The notes under the pieces: generated by a model
Told to the model about the DNA's origin: nothing
The model's input: only the letters and a program-made list of their open reading frames with translations
The model's database searches: none
From: Taenia hydatigena
Lineage: Eukaryota; Platyhelminthes; Cestoda; Cyclophyllidea; Taeniidae
Assembly: GCA_036345935.2 (NCBI GenBank)
Contig: JADWOT020001347.1
Span: 1 to 64,000, forward strand
Reading direction: 5' to 3'
DNA: 64,000 bases
Made by a program: the position numbers and the translations under genes
Shown here: positions 33,012 through 45,922 of the stretch, in pieces
Layout: each line of letters begins with the position of its first letter
Numbering within the stretch: the first letter of the stretch is position 1

Positions 33012-36000
33012 TCCTCTAATGAGACGTGTCTTTCCTGTGGTAATACGCACGCCATTTTGATGGTGCTAAGGGCTTCTTGGCATAAAACCGGTATGACATC
33101 ATGTTTACGGATTCCTGCATGAAAGAGAATTCAATAAATGCGTGCATTATATTTCACTGATCACTAGTGACTGGCTGCAGCACGAATGACAAAATCCCTC
33201 TTCTAGGGTACTTGTGACAGCTGGGCCCAACAGAGTTGGGACGGTAAGGCAGCTTCGGTCGCAGGGTTCATCGACGTGCCTGATGCAATTAATCAATGAT
33301 CGCACACCGGGATAAGTCAGAGTCGCTTTAAATAAAATGGACCGTGTGAAATAGATGCTCGTCAATGAATCTACAAAGGTCGGTTCATCTCACAAAATGA
33401 CTTTCTTCCTGCTTCTCTTCTCAGGATAATAGTAAGTAAATGAATTGCGGACAATGTCTAAAAGCGAAACCTATGCAGCCAGATGTCCTATTCATCAAGT
33501 CTATGGCCATTAAAGACATGCGTTTTGCGTGCAACTTCCCTTCATTCATTGTGATGTCGTCTACAGATGTTGGGCAAGGAGGAAAGCGACTGTGACCTAC
33601 ACTAAGCTAATGTATTCATCCACCTAAGGTGTTGCCCTCTACGTAGTTCAAGCTTTACGTTGTTGATTATTAGAATTTCGGCGCCACCGAATGCCTCGAT
33701 ATGGGCATGTGTTTGCTTGTGCAAGAACTCACTAATCGCCTAGCAGGAAAATCATTCCACATAGCAAAGGAGTGTGCAAAAGGAGTCCCAGTGAGTTACG
33801 ATGTGGTTGACAGCTGGTCGGAGGAGACAGTCAATTGGCCTGCAACCGCTTGACATAGCACAGCAGCATTCAAGGCGCCTTAAAGTAGGTACTAAAGTCT
33901 ACAAGCCTTGGATCGGTCGCAAGTGCTCCAAATGTAGCATCACTCAGCACACTACTTCATTATGACTAAGAATTTAGGGGACTCACTGCATGCGAGGTAA
34001 ATAAAACCATGCAAGCTTGGCGAGGTGCTGAATTCTGCATTCCACTTCACACAGCCAGTCACATTGTCTCCACCCACTTCAGCATAGAGCGTTGTGACAT
34101 TAAGGTGGGACGACTCCCTGAGGTAAAGTGTTGCCACATCATCAAGAGAACAAAACTGGACGTCTTCACAAGGCAAAATTTAGTGCTTGGTTTGTCAAAT
34201 TAAACTAAAATGTACTTAGTTTTAATTCCATGGGTTTGGTCAGGAAAAGAGCATAAGCCAGGCAGAATGTGGACATTAGAAGTTTGTTATCTCACCGTTC
34301 CGCGGTGGATTGTGGCTTTCTCATGCAATCCATAAACGTGGAAGGTTAATCTAGGGAAGGCGCTCACCCTTACGCAACCAAAAGAGAAAGGAGCCAGGTT
34401 GTGTTTCGTACACGCGAAGATTGCGTTCTGCCTCATCACGGTTAAAATTAGAACAGGATTTCACAAAAAAAGTGGCAGAATCCAAGTGAGTAGAGGAATG
34501 GAAGCATTCTCATTTCTTTTTGGATTAGGTGCCGGTGTCTGATTACTCGACGCATCAGCTGCATCTAGAACGTTGTCCACGATAAATTCACAAGCACCAG
34601 GATGCATGGCCTTGAAAGCGCAAAGTGCTGCTCAGTTTCCAGCTTTAGGTTCCATTTAATGAGACAACAGAATACAGCCAACCACAGGATGGCTAAAACG
34701 ATGATATGAAGAAGTGGGATCGAGGGCCATGAGTTCACCCACATCTTTAAACAAGATGCCTAAGTATTACGTGCACTGCAAGACGAATTGGATCGTGAAG
34801 GGATTTACTCGAGTGATAGTATCAGGATTTGCACGGTATTCTTGAGCGAAAATACTTCGCATGCATATGGCTGCTGGTAGATTCATTCAACATAGAGCTA
34901 GACGGAGAAGAAGGGCATGGCTTTGAACAAAGTCATGAAGGGGAAGGTTCGAGGAACAGTGAGTAGTAGCCTTCAAGAAGCATTGCTAACGCATTCAGTT
35001 CAGTGTGGTTTCTTTTTCGGCTAAGGAGTGAGTCATTCTAGAGCCAGTGAATAAGGAGATTTCTGTTCATTTGCCACTAGGAGGCAAAAAAATGGATTTG
35101 ACTAAAGGATGACGACAGTCTGCAATGCCAATTTGTCCTACGAGTTCGCGCTGGAGAGGAGAAGGTCTAAGCATCCAGTTCTACACCTTAATCTCATCCC
35201 CTTCTCCTCTCCACCTCTCACCAATGTACGAAGGCGAACCACGCCAGTTTCCATAGTCCAGGACCCCTGAAACCTCTCCCAGTAAAGGGAGACACTTCAC
35301 CATCGAGACCTTTGGCTCAAAATCAGTGTGCTGGATCGGAAGGTGGACTCTATCCAAATAGATGTCCTATTCTTATCGTCCAATGCTTATCCTACTAAGT
35401 CCTTTGCAGTGATGGTGTGGTTTGAACAGAAAATAGGGAGCGAGAAAGGAGAGGTTGATAGTAGGAACTGACCTGAGTGGTCATGCAAATGAGCCGGTTG
35501 TAGTAGATTTGGCGTCTCTCAGCAGTCGCAAGGCATCCTAAAGAGCGTCATTGGTCATGAGCTCGGTGATAATGAGAAATCCATCGACCAGTGCATCAGG
35601 GCAGTGACTGAGGAAATGCACAATGTGCTTATGCAAGCGTCTTCGCATCATCATCTCCGCCTCACGGAAGGCTTCAGCGATGCACATACGTGACACGCAT
35701 TCGCCTTCGGTCGCTTCAACTCCTGCTGCAAGCGCGGTCGCCAAGGTCAACCGCAATAAAGCGGAAGCAGTTGGAGTAATAAAAAAGGCTGCGAATATTA
35801 ATGCCAAGTTGCAGAGCAACCTAAGTCAAGGCGGTCCTCTGCGATACATTCCAAGAACTGACGTAATTTCACAAGATTCACCTGCAGGCAATGATCAGCT
35901 TCAAAATTGGCTTTGAAGCACTCATGCCCATTAATTCTATGAGCTGCTTTGACCACCTCCACCCACTATCGATATGCTCTTCTCAAAAATCATTGAACGC

Positions 36001-36099
36001 AGTACAAGTATTCTTGTAAAAAGGTTATTCAGCGTTTGTTCGCTTGCCTTGAATTAGATCACTTTATATTTAATGCAGTCTGCTAATACCAGCTGTCCT
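33012..36099. other. No gene recognised
   Basis: Part of the spacer of the inverted duplication, with no similarity seen to other parts of the window. Two overlapping opposite frames at 35538-35916 (93 and 97 codons) are the longest; the minus-strand one starts with a hydrophobic signal-like stretch, but I recognise no domain. Confidence 0.45.
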
Positions 36100-36118
36100 A
36101 AGCTGATTAGTCCTGCGT

Positions 36119-36134
36119 GTCACATATGTGTGAC
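36119..36134. other. Palindrome GTCACA-N4-TGTGAC, perfect arms
   Basis: Reads GTCACATATGTGTGAC, with 6-bp arms and a 4-base centre. Confidence 0.8.
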
Positions 36135-37542
36135 GTGCAAGCTCAGGTAGAGCGATGAGAGCATGGCATGCGATGTCAGGAAAGCGCACCTCTGACATGA
36201 AGAACAGGTGAAAAATTAAGCTTCTTCTCTCCTCAGTGAGTGACTGCTGACCGTCACACAATACATGGCAGACAAGACACAAACATGCACATACTTCAAT
36301 GGAGTTGCCTGCTCCTTCCACCCACCACCTCGTCATTAACTTCACACTTTCATCGCACTGACTTATATAGGAGACTAAAATCCCTAACCTTATAGGCTAA
36401 AGTTTTGACCTCTAGTTCATGTATCACCTCACTCGCGTGGCTATTCAACCACTCCTTCCTACACATGTGGATCCGATAGCGGCTTAACGGCTTAATGTTA
36501 TCAATGAGGATAGTGGTTGGCAATGTGACCTCTCATCTAGCCCCATTTGGTTCACTCACCCCGTGTAGAGCCGCTCTCAGGTTCATGATTGGTTCCCTTG
36601 AGGCACAGAGCAGTTGGCTGTCCGCTAGCCTCGTCTTCTGTTTTTGCCATTAAGACGAATATGCAATTAGTATGCATGTATTCAAATACAAAAGCATGCA
36701 TCTCAGCGATTACCCCACAGCCGTCAGGGGTTGCATTAACAAATGGTGGTGGTGATGACCGCTGCGGTGAGTGACAGTGGATACGGAGGCAACTGCGTTG
36801 ACCACAGCGCAGGATGGAAAGTTGCAGACACATGGCGCATCACCATCGAAGTCTCGTAACTACTGCGATTCGTAGCCTAAAAATAAAACGACGCAATGAA
36901 CAAATTTTGAACAAGGTACTGCAACTGAGAGGCACAGACACTAGCAATGGTTTTGAGAACTAATTGCTGGTACGATGCGATTCTTGTGTTTCACCATTTG
37001 ACTAAGTTTGGAAGGATGTTCGCATGAGGAGGCAACTAGCTCGATAATAGGACCAGCAGCTCACAGGAGAAGAAACTACAACATTTCTAGTGCGATTTAG
37101 TTAACATTTTGAATGATGTTCGCGTTCGGCCTCACAGGCTTATTTCTACTTCTACCGGTATCTGCAATCCAGCGTCGTGTTAACTGCTATTGAATTGTTG
37201 AGTAAAAATGAAGTTGAATCGCAAGTCGATGTGCACTTAGGAAATCACGACTAGGTCCCTGTTCGGCAGTTCATCATTCCTACAGATGTTAAATGCGACT
37301 GTGCGCTGGTGCTACCATCACGTTTCACTCTGCTGATGGACACCTTTGCATTCCAAACCTATTTCCTTCCTTCATTTCCACACTTTTAAATCTACATCAC
37401 TACACCATCGACTGTCACCACCAACTAGAGTAGTTGGCGATCTCTAGCAAGTATTCACCATGCTTACTCAGCAATACTTTGCATGAAGCTCATTAGCGTA
37501 GCAGTATCGTTGCCAGCTACCGAAAATTGATATTTTCCGCAT

Positions 37543-37558
37543 GTCACACCTGTGTGAC
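37543..37558. other. Palindrome GTCACA-N4-TGTGAC, perfect arms
   Basis: Reads GTCACACCTGTGTGAC and is followed by 'gcgcaag', as 36119 is followed by 'gtgcaag'. Confidence 0.8.
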
Positions 37559-38219
37559 GCGCAAGTTTACGTATGGAAATCAGGACAAAACATGTTAATC
37601 TGGCAGAGTATATGTCAATTTTTAACTGCAGTAAAAATGTTAATAATGATCGGACACAGAAAGTGGAATACTAAGCCTTATTATTTACGAAGAACGCCAT
37701 CACCTCGTGGAACACTGCTGGAGTGGTCTGCTTCGTCCACGCACAACCTCGCTTTTGACAAGGCACTTTGGTCAAAGAGAGCTATAGAAGGAACTAGAAG
37801 GTTGACTAATTAGGTCAGCAGCTTAATGGATGGCTGGATGGACGGCTGCAACATTGGCGTTTGGAGGACACTCCGGATATCTCGCCCTTCTCACTTTGGG
37901 TGGGGCCTTCGTGTGGCTGTTGAATATTTCAGGCCCTTATGGATCCTTCTTCCATTTGTAGAACTAATAATTAGCTGGAGGTGTACTTAGGAAAATGGGC
38001 AGCAGTGCGACATCTCACCCGGCCACATATATTCCACCCACCCTCTCTTCAGAGGTTCTGTAAAGCCCATGACCAAAGTCTTTGAGGCACAGAGGAGCTG
38101 TGTCTACTGATCTCGTCTCCCAGTCGTGTCATTAGGACGGAACTACGAGCTGCAGGAAAACAAGTAACCTTGCATTTGTACAAGAGAATGTGACGCTCAT
38201 CGACCACTCTACAGCCGCT

Positions 38220-38237
38220 AGACCCCGACCGGGGTCT
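38220..38237. other. GC-rich hairpin AGACCCC-N4-GGGGTCT
   Basis: A perfect 7-bp-arm inverted repeat with a GACC loop, in the degenerate repeat zone and not seen elsewhere in the window. Confidence 0.6.
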
Positions 38238-38319
38238 TCGTTCGCTTAGCTTTAGCTGTTGTCATGCGTCTGTGGCACGATCCAGCATGACCGATCGAGC
38301 TTGCCTGGTAAATGTCCAT

Positions 38320-38335
38320 GTCACATAGATGTGGC
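38320..38335. other. Palindrome GTCACA-N4-TGTGAC, one mismatch
   Basis: Reads GTCACATAGATGTGGC. Confidence 0.7.
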
Positions 38336-39374
38336 ACAATGGAGTAAATGTCAACTTCAGGTGACAACAAACGCTAACGTCAAAGATCGATTGAAATTGT
38401 AGCAGGGGGGAAAACATTGCTCATTTATTAAAACAAAACATTTGATATCTGGAGGCTAAAATGTTTGCAAACATGCATCCGCCTCCACCGCGAACAGAAG
38501 CTCAAATAACTAAATGGTTACGAAGTTTCCAAAGACGAATAGAATGCTTTTATAACATAAAACTTAAGGAGATTTTATTCAGAGATGACAACGTTTTACA
38601 AGGTCAGAGATCGTTGTCAATGCACGTCATCAAGTAGACTTTCTTCCTTGGTCAGCTGTCAACCACCAGGACAACCACTGACACTCCTTTTGTGTACTCC
38701 TCTGTGTAGTGGTATTGATATCTGTTTAGGCAAATAATGAGGGCTCGAGCCCTCAAACACATGCTAAATCGACTCAGTCGGTGGTGCCAATTTCTAATAA
38801 TTGACTCCGTAAGGCTTGAACCACCACGCAATTATCATTTGAGGTGAATGGAGATAGTAACTTTGATGTAGATCAAAGTCGCCTCCTCAGGCAAATCTCC
38901 TACTTATACCGCGATTTCATTGACACTGCTTTGCCAACAGTTCTTCACCGCCACTTCGAGCATGTAGGATTTCCTTAGTCCATGTTTTAAAATAACCTGA
39001 TTTTGATTGAGCAAATATGTGCGACCACCCATCAGGGTCCGTTCGCTACACCCACCCTCTCTGTAGAGCCGCTGCAAAGATCATAACCGATTCCTTTAAG
39101 GCACGAAAAGCTGATTGCTCACTGGGCTTGACTTTTAGTTGTGCCTTTCATACTAAGATACAGCCAGCAGCAAATTTGGTGATCTCGAACTTCGGTCACC
39201 GACGTGTGCCTTCCAGTGTCCAGTCCACGGTCACCAAAGCGCAATTTGGGTTCGGGTCACTGCCACCACTCCAAAAAAACTTGTCACGTCCTTGTTCGCT
39301 TATATTGATCTCATTTATTGCGTCTGAGGTTCAAGCCGACAAAACTGATCGTCCTTGCCTGATGAATGACCCGT

Positions 39375-39390
39375 GTCACACATATGTGAC
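39375..39390. other. Palindrome GTCACA-N4-TGTGAC, perfect arms
   Basis: Reads GTCACACATATGTGAC, 28 bases before the inner end of the right arm of the inverted duplication. Confidence 0.8.
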
Positions 39391-40716
39391 GCAACGGAAT
39401 GGTTTCACATTTTAAGCTGCAACAACCTCTAAGTTAGAATATCATTTAGCATTGCAGCAACAAGAAGGCAATGGTTTTAAGTTTGTTAAAATCATTTGCT
39501 GCTTAGAAGCTAACGTGTTTGCGACTGCCGAGTTGCATTGCCTATGTAGAAAAGTTTAATGTCACACATTTGCCTAATCGGAAATAAAGCACTGCGAATG
39601 TCTCGATTCCAATTTCCGCACGAATAACTTTGTTGTTTCTAAATGCACTTATCGTGATCTGCAATATATTCTCCTCTACTCAAATACATTTGCAGTCTAG
39701 TCCGGATATGCCCTCAGTGCAACCGGATACAAACGACTTGGACATTTCCACGATGGAGATTAAGATAAATAAAATCATGCCTTCTTCACTCCCTCGCCAA
39801 CAAAATCACTGCCTGCAATTTAAGCACTGAATATGAGATAAGCTAACAAGCTAGAACTATAAGTGTTTATTATAGTCTTTGCATCGTTTTAGCAAGTTTT
39901 GAATAACACAATCAGTCAACGAAGTCATAGCTCCCCGAGGCTTCCTCGGAGACGAAAGCAGATATAACACATGAAGGGAACACATTTATTAGGTAGCCAG
40001 AAGGAGAATTCGAGGTGTTGACAGGACCTAGAGGCCAGTTTGCTTAGTGATGACAAAACAGCCAACCAAGTGCCTGCAACAGGCGATGGAACTTGGACAA
40101 ATAGCGAAGTCAATGAATGCCGCGAGTGTGTCAGCGCGTTCCCTATTGACACACACAGAGGATGGGGCATTGGTAGCCTAGGCATGGACCTAGTCTTGGG
40201 ATAGAGAAGAAGCCCGGTCGACACTCCACTTGCCCTGCCCTCTCTCACTGGCAATCTGCTCCGCCCACTATTTGGACTACTGAACGTATCGGACATGCCC
40301 ACCCGTCCATGTGTTCAATTCATACTGAGCGAAAAGTCAACCAATCAAGCACGCCGACATTCGCCGCTCACAACCACACAACCACTGAGAAGCAACGCTT
40401 CAGCGCCCACCGCCCTCTTACAGAAAGCCAGGGCATGCTCGCTCTGCAAGGCTACTGCTCTAACCACGGTGACACGAGAGGTTAAGTGTGTCCATTGAAG
40501 TGGGTGGCATTTGCCAGTAGAACGCGCACAATGCAGTGCCCATAAAGACGCAGTTGGATGAAAAACACTTCTATTAGGGAAAAGAGAGGATAGGAGAGGG
40601 GAAGGCTTGGTGTAAGTACATGGAGAAATTGGGGGTGGGTGGGGCAGAAGTCCTTAAAATGCTCAATGTCTAATGTTAAGAACTGCGCAATTGCGACTCC
40701 TACAACCACAGATTAC

Positions 40717-43700
40717 CGGATTCAGGGGCCGCCTCATAGCGCTACTTCTTTTGGTAAGTCCTTTTCCTCTGTGTAGGCGCAGGCAGCTCGATATCCTCAG
40801 CACATGGTTGGCTAATCGCCGCAACCATCTGTGACGGTTTGGACCATCTCCATGCACAATGTTGCTCATATTTTTGTCGTGGCTGCTTTCATTCCACCAC
40901 GATATGTCTTCTTCAATCTGAAGAAGGGAGAAAAGAAAAGAAAGATGAGCGAGGGCAGGAGGCAGAGGCGGAAGAAGCAGGAGGTGAATAACGCAAAATA
41001 GGTGGGTTAAGAAGTGAGGAGTTAAAACCAACCAACCTGCCAACGAACCAGACAACAAATGAATGGTCAAAGAACAGCTTACTGGGCCCAGGATACAACT
41101 ATCCACCTGGTCGTCTGCAAAGTCGCGTACAGAGAGGAAGATGGACCAACTGTGCCAACAGACCTACACACACAAACACACACGTGTACACATACAAACA
41201 AACACACGTTCTCACCTGTTTCCGTGCCACACTGATCACGACAACGATCTGGAAGGACAAAGAAAGGAAGTGGACAACGACGTGCACACACAGTGGAACA
41301 GATGGAGCGAAAAGAGTGGAGATGAAGGAGCAGAGAGAGAGAGGAGCACCTTCCTAGCCGTTATGATGCACCACCAGGTAGAGGAACTCTCCACAAGGAG
41401 GGAGATGGATGTGGAGGATGGGATGGGAAGGTGGGGTATGAGCCGAACTATGCAATACGAAGTGGGAAGTAGGTGAAAAGCACTAACCTTCGCTCTCAAG
41501 GGCAAAACTGGTGGGGGAGAAGGAGTGGGATGAGGAGGAAGAGGTGGCAGAACTGAGGCGGCATGGAATAAAACAAACTACAGAAAAGCAAAAAAAATTG
41601 AAGATGGGAATGAAGGGGATACGGCAATGCTAGCTAAGTTAAAGCGGAATTCAGACATTGCTTAAGTCTAGTATAGTCTACTCTGGTGTAGTCTAGGACT
41701 CGTCTAGTCCGGAGCAAAACTTCTCTCATCACCATCACCATTTAGCATAGCATGATGAGGAATAAAGGAAGTGGAGAGAGGAACGGGACTTGCTTAAAGG
41801 GCGTTGGTAAATAATAGGGCTGGAGGAGGAGGAAGAGGAGAAGAGACTGTGGGTCCGGGAAAGGAGAACGTGACAGAAACGTGGGGTAGCTAGACGAGTG
41901 CAACGTCCTGGCGTCACTGAAATGGAAACACGAAGGCCTGTGAGAGGATGATATGTAGGCAGCACTCTTTCCTTCCTCTTCTCTGATTTGAATAAATGAA
42001 GCGTAAGCACTAAGACATAATGCAAGACGCAGTGCTAAGGAGCACACGCAGTGAAGTGGAATGCAGACAAGAAGAAGTGACTCATTGAAAATGGATTGAA
42101 GAGGGACATGTGAGAGGGGGAGGAGGCAAGAGGGTCCCCACTCCACCATCTCGAAGACGTCGCCGGACCTTGTTGCTGTGTTTGTATATTGATCCCTAAT
42201 ATCTACCAGACAGAGAAGGAAGACCTTATTGCATGCAGCCTGCAGTTGCGTAGGCTGATCCGACGTGACAAATGAGGAGGCGTTAAGGTTGATTTGAACG
42301 GTAGGTCATGAAGACGGCTATCTACCTATCCTCTTCATTCCAACCTTTCCCACTCGCTCCCACACTAGACTGTTATAATCAGGCATACGTGGCTGCACTA
42401 TTCTACTCGTATTTGAATTAGTCCAGTACAGTCCGACCCAGTTAAGCCTAGTTTTGCCTAACGTGCTACACTGCTTCTGTTTCACTGCATCTGCTCCTGG
42501 TTCTGCCCCTTCTCCTGTTGTCAATTAGGCAATTCGCAATCGCGTGCGAGACAGACATAAGAATTGAGATGAGCAAAGCGGTACAAGGCATACCTGCATG
42601 AAAGGAAATGGCGACTTACCCCTAAAGGCTGCTATGGAGCTGACAAAGGCAACTTCTTGATAGCTCTCCCTCGTTATGTATATACGTGAGTACTTCCCTC
42701 GCACCAGAGAAGACAAGGGTGGTGGCTGCACCTCTCTGATGGTGGCGAAGCAACTCGCTTGTTCAGCTGAAGTGGACGAAGGAATGGGTAAATGAGGAGA
42801 GGAAAAGAGACTAAGGACCGAGAGCAGGAAAGACAGGATGCTAGGGAAGAGGGTTGGCGAAATGTTATTACTGTATGCCTATGCGTAATGCTGTAGAACT
42901 CTCTTTCTCATTCCCTTCGCTCTAGCTTCCCACTACCCCTTAATACCTTCATCCATCCACTCCTATAACATACAGCTGAATGAAACAAAAAATCGACCAG
43001 GTATTTCTGCCTAAAGGCACGCTTTGAGCACTTAACCGTCGCTTTCAGTCTTGATATGTGAAATACACTGGCATACTAGTGAGTAAAATGTTGAATTAAC
43101 GCATGCAAATCTAGTAGGGGAGAAAAGGGTAAGACGAATTGGAGGAAGGAAGAGGAGGAGGAGGAGGAGGAAGGGATAGTAGTACAACTTACCCCTAGTT
43201 CCTGCGATTTCTATCTGCTTCGGTCCCTTGACGTCTTTGCAACTTTTGAAAATGACGAGAGTATGGAGAGCGAGGTGACGTCGGAGGCAAAAGTAGAGGA
43301 GGATGAGAAGGAAACTGAAGGCGAGGAGAACGAACCAAAAGGAGGTGAAGACGCTGGCAATGAACCGAGTGGTGAAAACGAGGATAAGGCGGAGAAGAAA
43401 AATGAGTAGTAGAAGGCTTCGAAACGCGTACGTAAGCATATCTGGCAGTTGGGTGTGTGATTGACGTCTTCGCATTTGACATGCGCGTGGATCGATCTGT
43501 GGCACGTGTCACGTTGTGTCTAGCAGTGGGGTCTGCTGGTGTCGGCTTTGCACAACAGTCCTCCTTTTAGGTTGTTTCCCAGTAGCAGACGTTGCCTTCC
43601 CATGTACTTTTCTATTTTGGCTCAATAGCCATCACATCATAGCACACGTGGAGGAGGAGCAGAAGGAAGAGAATTAGAAGGTTCATTAACACTAACGTAG

Positions 43701-44000
43701 TCGGAGAGGAGTACGTCGACTCAACAAGTGCACTGATCTTCGGCTTTCCTTTTCTCACCCGATATGCTTGATAGGTTAAAGGCTTGATTCAGAATGCAGC
43801 CGTCGTCGTGCCGTCGTCCACGTCATCGAGAACACCGGGACGTGGTTCCTCACAACTTCCAAGTGTAGCCAGTGCTGCAGATTGCGCTGGCCAGTGTTGG
43901 TTGGCCAGACCACCGACCGACCGAATGTCACAGGTGAGACTAGAAAGGCAGACGATAAAATGCCAGTAGTGGAAGTTGAATGAAGGCTGTAGACTACTGT
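40717..44000 (-). other. Candidate multi-exon locus in right arm (speculative)
   Basis: Counterpart of 25380-28620. The best-preserved segment, 40717-40917 (201 nt), keeps the acceptor (CTTCTTCAG) and the donor (TCCG|GTAATC) and reads open in the frame beginning IEEDIS. In an alternative frame, open in the left copy (residues such as KKWCYEEAPESG), this copy has a TAG where the left has TGG, so that frame is unlikely to be functional here. The membrane-like frame (43032-43505) is also open. No family is recognised. Confidence 0.2.
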
Positions 44001-44571
44001 TCATATAAGGAGGTACTTACGGATGTGTCTAATCACATCGTTGAATGAACATCGTGTTGTCGCTAGAGTGTGACGGATGGGAGTTGAGGCCCAGGATGCA
44101 ATGGACGTGGAAGGATGGGCAGTGAATGCTTTGTAGGCATTTGGATTTTGGAATAGGATTAGAGGACTGAGTGGAGCTGGCCGCAGGAGTCGAAGAGGTT
44201 AACAGATTGCAAAGGCGAGTGGAGTGTTGAGATTGAAGTCACGATTGCAATGGCCAAGGTAGTGTGTGTCGCACAGCAGCTTGAGAACACTTTGTAATTC
44301 CCACAACGTGCAATCACGTCAGACAGGCAACTCATTGATTGCTTTATCGATAAAAGCATCGATTTATTGGTCAGTTGGTCAACGGTCAACTAGACGCAGA
44401 CAGAATTAGGCCACCGATCATGGAAAACGCCATCAACCCGTTGCAGCCCTTCGATGAAGTCAACTCTGCCTTTCTTACACTTGTTCTGCTTCAATAAAAC
44501 GGAACAAGACAGGTTTCAACTGCACCAAAGTTATAAGTTGGAGGATCCTCCGCATTTGCGTTTGCTGGCAT

Positions 44572-45835
44572 TCAAGGTTCAATTGGAAACTTATTTAATA
44601 ACTAAAGCAACTCAACGTCAGAAAGTGGATAGCAGAAGCGATTTTTGGAAAGGGACAGTAGACAACGCCCTAGCAAAAAATGGCGATTGCTTGTAGTGTA
44701 TTGCATGACTGAGATGATGTTGCTTTGTCAGTTGCTAATCGCCGAAAGGTACGTCGAGATTCAGAAGTGTTGTCCACACTCTGTGCGCCTTTGACTCTTC
44801 AGTGCGAATAGCCTCGACCTCAATCTCCACCTCTTCAGCCTCCATTGACTTCTTACCATGCAGCTGCACTTATTGTCATACCACCCCCAAAAGTTGGACA
44901 TGGAGATCAACATTCTACCCCGCAATCAAACAGGAAGGAGTTAAGTGACTTCAACCGCATGAACTGTAAGGCGAAATGTTGATTGTGGAAACAAAAGAAC
45001 ACAAATTAAAGTGTGCGGTCTTCATCAGTGTGTCGTGATGCGGTATCCACCTGCTGACAGTCTTTTCTACTGGCATGTTTTGGAGGTGGAATATTATTGC
45101 TACTAAGTCGACGCTCAGAAGTAGTTGCACGTAGAAGTGGATACCTGATCAGACGTTGGCTGGAATAGAGGGGTTGTAGACAGATGGAGACAGCAAAAGG
45201 AAAAGGAAGGGGCGGAGGAGCAGGATGAGGGAATGAGGAAGGCATCTATCCACATTCGTTTTGAAAATGAGAGCATTCTGCCACTTACTCAACAAGATAG
45301 CGCTGTTGAATCATAACGAAACGTCGTGAAAGACGAGATCATGGACGAGCAGTGAACAAGTTCAACGAAGTAATTTGGAGCGAGGGAGAGAAAAGAGCAC
45401 CCGCCTTCCCACCATTGCCAAACCAACTTGCATAACCTCAATTCTTTCGATAAATCTAGACCGACGCAGAAAATGTGTTAAAGAGAAATCCGCCTGTCAG
45501 ACGATAGAGTCACTACAAGCTGATCCACTTATCCACGCACAGAGTCCCACAAGCAGTGTGATCGCCTCCATTGTTCAATCTATTTGCACACCAGGGACTG
45601 TTGTCACCCTCCTCACGCACCCTAAGTACTAACTAACTGCAATCACACCACCACCGCCACCACCACGCCTAGAGTTGAGAAGTCACGCCAACAAGTAGCT
45701 CCCTAACTCCGACCCACACTGTCGCAAAAGCCAAAAAAGCACACTCACCAGGGCAGTCGATTGCCGCACATTTAAGAGGTGAAGCTATTGCAGCATATAC
45801 AAGGAAGAACAATGCGTCACAGAGCAAACACTTTT
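44572..45835. other. Right-arm segment deleted from the left arm
   Basis: The left arm jumps from the counterpart of 44572 to that of 45835. From about 45085 onward the segment is homologous to 49616-50290, so at least that part is ancestral. No gene is recognised; a 79-codon minus-strand frame (45006-45245) is unsupported. Confidence 0.7.
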
Positions 45836-45902
45836 AAAGCAGTCAAATGTTCCGGCGGACGAGATCTCGCGTCCACGCCTCCCATGGCAAGAAAGTAACA
45901 CT

Positions 45903-45922
45903 CCCTACTTTGTGAAGTAGGG
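45903..45922. other. Hairpin CCCTACTT-N4-AAGTAGGG, right-arm copy
   Basis: Perfect inverted repeat CCCTACTTTGTGAAGTAGGG, the counterpart of 24601-24620. Confidence 0.7.

Larger units (their letters stand above)
36100..39400 (+). repeat. Degenerate tandem repeat zone with palindromes
   Basis: Segments near 36530, 38010 and 39015 share a diverged core ('cacccaccctctctgtagagc' region, then 'gaggcacagagcagctg'). The zone contains four copies of GTCACA-N4-TGTGAC (36119, 37543, 38320, 39375), the last three lying at the ends of units. Spacing is irregular (1424, 777 and 1055 bases). I read it as three or four strongly decayed copies of a roughly 1-kb unit. No gene is supported. Confidence 0.5.

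Noticed and set aside
36100..39400. CRISPR-like array from regularly recurring palindromes
   Set aside because: The units are about 1 kb apart and irregular, in eukaryotic repeat DNA; nothing resembles short direct repeats with spacers.
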